A stretch of 15,672 nucleotides of DNA, from the NCBI GenBank assembly GCA_016207865.1, contig JACQZD010000197.1:1-15672 (forward strand). The letters are read 5' to 3'. The notes under the pieces are model-generated. The model searched no databases, was not told the DNA's origin, and worked only from the letters and a program-made list of their open reading frames with translations. A program made the translations under genes and the position numbers. The DNA is from Nitrospirota bacterium (GTDB lineage: Bacteria; Nitrospirota; Thermodesulfovibrionia; UBA6902; DSMQ01). Shown piece after piece: positions 13,398 through 15,672 of the stretch (the first letter of the stretch is position 1; each line of letters begins with the position of its first letter).

Positions 13398-15041
13398 ATG
13401 GGGAAAAACCTTTTCCATCTTGCTTTATGCCTTTTTTTAATCTTCTCCTGCAAGGTTATCCATGCAAAAACCGTCATCCTTGAGGGCAGAATTGACAGCA
13501 GGATTACTGTAACCCAGCAGATGAGTTTCAGCGTTGACAGGGGGCTTAATAAATTTATGTTCCGCTTTGCCCTGCCCGCAACATTTTCAAACAAAGTCGT
13601 TTCGCAGGACACAAAAACGCCTGACATCAGATTTGACCCGGAGCCTGCGAGAATTGATGATGAGATTGATTCATTCGGCAACCGTTTTAAGTCAGTCACA
13701 TGGAATAACATTAACAGAGATGTGCGGGTCAATATTAGCTTTGAGACATATATAAAATCAGACCTCACTGCTATGGAAAGCAAGGCGGCCTTCCCTTTAA
13801 AATCAATCCCTCAGGGTGAAACTGTCTTTCTTAAATCCACAAAGATGGTTCAGAGCGACAGCGCTGAGATAACGGCTCTGGCAAAAGAATTAACCGCAAA
13901 GGCATCCGCAGAATACGAGGCTGTCACTGCTATTTTAAACCATGTCTCAGACAATGTTAAGTACACCTACAACCCGCCTCAATACGATGCGCTTTATACA
14001 ATGAAGACAAAATCAGGCAACTGCCAGAACTATGCGCATATGAGCATGGCGCTTCTGAGGGCAGCCGGAATACCTGCAAGGATTGTGGGCGGCATAAGCC
14101 TGAAAGAATCATGGAAAATACCCCTTGACGCCAATAATTATCTTGTGCAGAGCATCGGTCAGGGCGGACACGCATGGATGGAGGTCTACTTCCCTGATTT
14201 CGGCTGGATGTCCTATGACCCCCAGCAGTCAAAGCAGTTCACTTCTACACGGCACATCAAACAAACTCATGGCCTGGACTCCACTGACATAAACGACTCC
14301 TGGAAGGCGTCTCCTTACCTGCCTGAGTACAATGAAAATATTGACGCTAAATTTTTAGCTGACTCAATTTCCCTTGCGCCGAAATTTTCCGACAGCGCCC
14401 CAAGGTCCTATCTTTTCAGCAATAACTTCATTGCAAAGGCCGGGGCTCCGAGGGTTGAGGAAAAACCCAAACCAATCGTAGAGGCAACGCCTGTGCCTGT
14501 TCTGCCAAAAGAGAAGAATCTGGAATTCGGCAATATGGAATTCCCCAATCTTGTTGATTTATATCAGGTCATAGGCGACAGGGGAGTGAGGATTATGGAT
14601 AAGGAAACCGCAGAATATGTTACTTCAAGACATGTTTATGCGCAGGCGTTTGATATTGATGAAAAACTTCAGATTAATGAACTCTCTTTAGCCATGAGAA
14701 AATTCGGAGGAGACGGCACGGTCTACATTGACCTCGTATCTGACGACAATACCAGACCAAGCCTCAAAGGCACAAGGTCACAGCCCCTGTTCCTTGATAA
14801 CATCAAAAAAAGACGCGGCTATTACTGGGTGGATTTCCGCTTCCCTGATAAAGTCGCCCTGGAAAAGGGCAGGTACTGGATTGTGCTCAGGCATTCAGGG
14901 GAGGCGATAATGAACTGGTTTTACATTCCCGGCAACCCTTTCGGCGACAGCGATGACACCCGTTCAACCTTAAAAGGCTACAAATGGGAAGACATACAGA
15001 ATTATGATTTTGTATTTAAGGTAAAGGCGGAGAGGCTGTAA
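13398..15041 (+). CDS. Exported transglutaminase-like protein with C-terminal beta-rich domain
   Basis: The 547-residue protein has an N-terminal signal (1-23, ending VIHA; an IFSC at 15-18 is a poor lipobox). Residues 25-125 are a beta-rich leading domain. Residues 155-275 are a transglutaminase-like core with the triad C209 (TKSGNCQNYAHMSMALL), H258 (GGHAWMEVYF) and D274 (GWMSYDPQQ), all in place. Such domains catalyse peptide cleavage, transamidation or cross-linking, and many bacterial ones are exported with unknown targets. A Pro/Lys-rich linker (453-473 in codon terms near 14450-14520) leads to a C-terminal domain (about 400-545) with VYIDLVSDDN and KGRYWIVLRHSG, which looks like a jelly-roll binding domain. 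The ribosome site is poor (AAAGG only a few nt before the ATG), so coupling to the SUMF1-fold gene 10 nt upstream is likely. It is the last gene of the run. Confidence 0.8.
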   Translation: MGKNLFHLALCLFLIFSCKVIHAKTVILEGRIDSRITVTQQMSFSVDRGLNKFMFRFALPATFSNKVVSQDTKTPDIRFDPEPARIDDEIDSFGNRFKSVTWNNINRDVRVNISFETYIKSDLTAMESKAAFPLKSIPQGETVFLKSTKMVQSDSAEITALAKELTAKASAEYEAVTAILNHVSDNVKYTYNPPQYDALYTMKTKSGNCQNYAHMSMALLRAAGIPARIVGGISLKESWKIPLDANNYLVQSIGQGGHAWMEVYFPDFGWMSYDPQQSKQFTSTRHIKQTHGLDSTDINDSWKASPYLPEYNENIDAKFLADSISLAPKFSDSAPRSYLFSNNFIAKAGAPRVEEKPKPIVEATPVPVLPKEKNLEFGNMEFPNLVDLYQVIGDRGVRIMDKETAEYVTSRHVYAQAFDIDEKLQINELSLAMRKFGGDGTVYIDLVSDDNTRPSLKGTRSQPLFLDNIKKRRGYYWVDFRFPDKVALEKGRYWIVLRHSGEAIMNWFYIPGNPFGDSDDTRSTLKGYKWEDIQNYDFVFKVKAERL

Positions 15042-15108
15042 GCCCAAAACTTTTTCGGCTACCTGTTCAAGCTTTACTTTAACGTGGTTGCCTCACCGAT
15101 TCTCTTCT

Positions 15109-15672
15109 TTACCCACGGGGCTTTGCAAGTATCTCAAGCACCTTCAGCTTTAGAAATCTCTTTGAAGCCGCGGAGCGGATTAGCATCACAGTATCTGAGC
15201 CCCGTGCCGTGCCTGCCGCCGCAATTACCTCTTCACCTTCAGGGACAAGACCGGCATCAGCCGCCATCATCACTATCTCACAGCATACCTTGGCCCCTTC
15301 GCCAAACCTCCTCAAAGTCTGCGCTATCAAGAGAGTCGGGTAAACGCCGCTGAATTGCACTGCCAGGGCAGTCTCAAGGTTGTGGGTCAGTATTGTGCCT
15401 GTGTATATCTTTGCGCCGAGGGACTGGATTTTTTCCTTTACCGCATCGGTTATTTCCGAGTGATTTGGCTCTTTGAAACCGTGTGAATGTGTAACAACCA
15501 CCAGATTTACGCCGCTGTCCTTTAATGCCTCTGCAAACATCTGCCCCGTATCGCCGGAGGTCGTGGCGACAACCACATGCCTGCATGCAGAATTCTTTAC
15601 TGCGTCTCTTACAATATTGGCGCACTGCACAGTATTTTCAGGCCCTGCCTTTTCAAAATAAGTAATGGTCTT
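15109..15672 (-). CDS. Pyruvate kinase alpha/beta (C-terminal) domain protein, 5' end beyond the window
   Basis: At least 187 codons are visible, reading leftward to TAA at 15109-15111. The frame stays open to the right edge with KTITYFEKAGPENT before the internal GTG at 15630, and this matches the usual start of the family, so the true start is probably at or just beyond 15672. The fold is the pyruvate kinase C-terminal domain without the catalytic barrel: HVVVATTSGDTGQMFAEAL, VNLVVVTHSHGF, an alanine-rich GEEVIAAAGTARGSDTVMLI, and the end VLEILAKPRG. Such stand-alone proteins are common in delta-type bacteria, clostridia and Nitrospirota, and their role is unknown. It is cytoplasmic, unlike the neighbouring cluster, and convergent with it. 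The 67 bp between them shows no clear terminator. Confidence 0.85.
   Translation of the reverse strand, partial: KTITYFEKAGPENTVQCANIVRDAVKNSACRHVVVATTSGDTGQMFAEALKDSGVNLVVVTHSHGFKEPNHSEITDAVKEKIQSLGAKIYTGTILTHNLETALAVQFSGVYPTLLIAQTLRRFGEGAKVCCEIVMMAADAGLVPEGEEVIAAAGTARGSDTVMLIRSAASKRFLKLKVLEILAKPRG

Noticed and set aside
15042..15108. Intrinsic terminator between the convergent genes
   Set aside because: Only short, weak pairings such as AGCC/GGCT are visible, with no stable stem followed by a T-run on either strand.
15042..15353. Plus-strand open frame with a hydrophobic start after the transglutaminase-like gene (FGYLFKLYFNVVASP)
   Set aside because: It overlaps the clear minus-strand pyruvate-kinase-domain gene, has no ribosome site, and its later residues are Pro/Ser-rich as expected for an antisense shadow.

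Overview
The window suggests a Gram-negative (diderm) bacterium of moderate GC, perhaps Nitrospirota or a deltaproteobacterial/Desulfobacterota lineage. This is an inference from the gene families (LPP20-like, FlgT-like, CsgG-like, SUMF1 and pyruvate-kinase C-terminal-domain proteins) and from codon style; no rRNA or other taxonomic marker is present.

Layout. Positions 1-283 are AT-rich and unlike the rest. They hold the tail of an unrecognised reading frame (3-101), a plausible sigma70-type promoter (166-194) and a perfect 9-bp inverted repeat (220-248). From 284 to 15041 there are eleven genes, all on the + strand. Ten of the eleven have a clear N-terminal signal peptide or lipoprotein signal; the FlgO-like one at 3861 has a less typical signal behind a long N-region. 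The order is: FlgT-like protein (284-1456); TPR plus SLH-like lipoprotein (1594-2808); LPP20-like protein (2903-3856); short FlgO-like protein (3861-4367); second FlgT-like protein (4364-5554); TPR plus CsgG-like lipoprotein (5558-7546); CsgG/TolB-N-like protein with six FN3 domains (7572-9833); small exported protein (9857-10141); lipoprotein joining a GNA1162-like domain, Ig-like region, FN3, beta-helix and TPRs (10165-12453); exported SUMF1-fold protein (12485-13387); exported transglutaminase-like protein (13398-15041). A convergent, edge-truncated gene for a pyruvate kinase alpha/beta (C-terminal) domain protein (15109-15672, minus strand) marks the right boundary.

From 2903 to 15041 the genes overlap or lie within 31 bp of each other, so they are probably one operon. 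The first two genes are set apart by gaps of about 137 bp and 94 bp. The first gap holds a hairpin, the second two tandem repeats.

How the genes may work together. By eye, six proteins carry an alpha/beta domain of the CsgG/FlgO/TolB-N/GNA1162 type (one full CsgG-like, one short FlgO-like, two FlgT middle domains, one TolB-N-like on an FN3 protein, one GNA1162-like). Three carry an LPP20/FlgT-N module. In Vibrio, FlgO, FlgP (LPP20) and FlgT build the outer H/T rings around the flagellum; CsgG forms the curli secretion pore. Here there is no flagellar rod, ring or hook gene and no recognisable curli subunit. My inference is a non-flagellar outer-membrane or periplasmic assembly built from these modules. 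TPR, FN3, beta-helix and SLH-like parts would serve as scaffold or surface binding, and a transglutaminase-like enzyme and a SUMF1-fold protein as accessory factors. The function is unknown.
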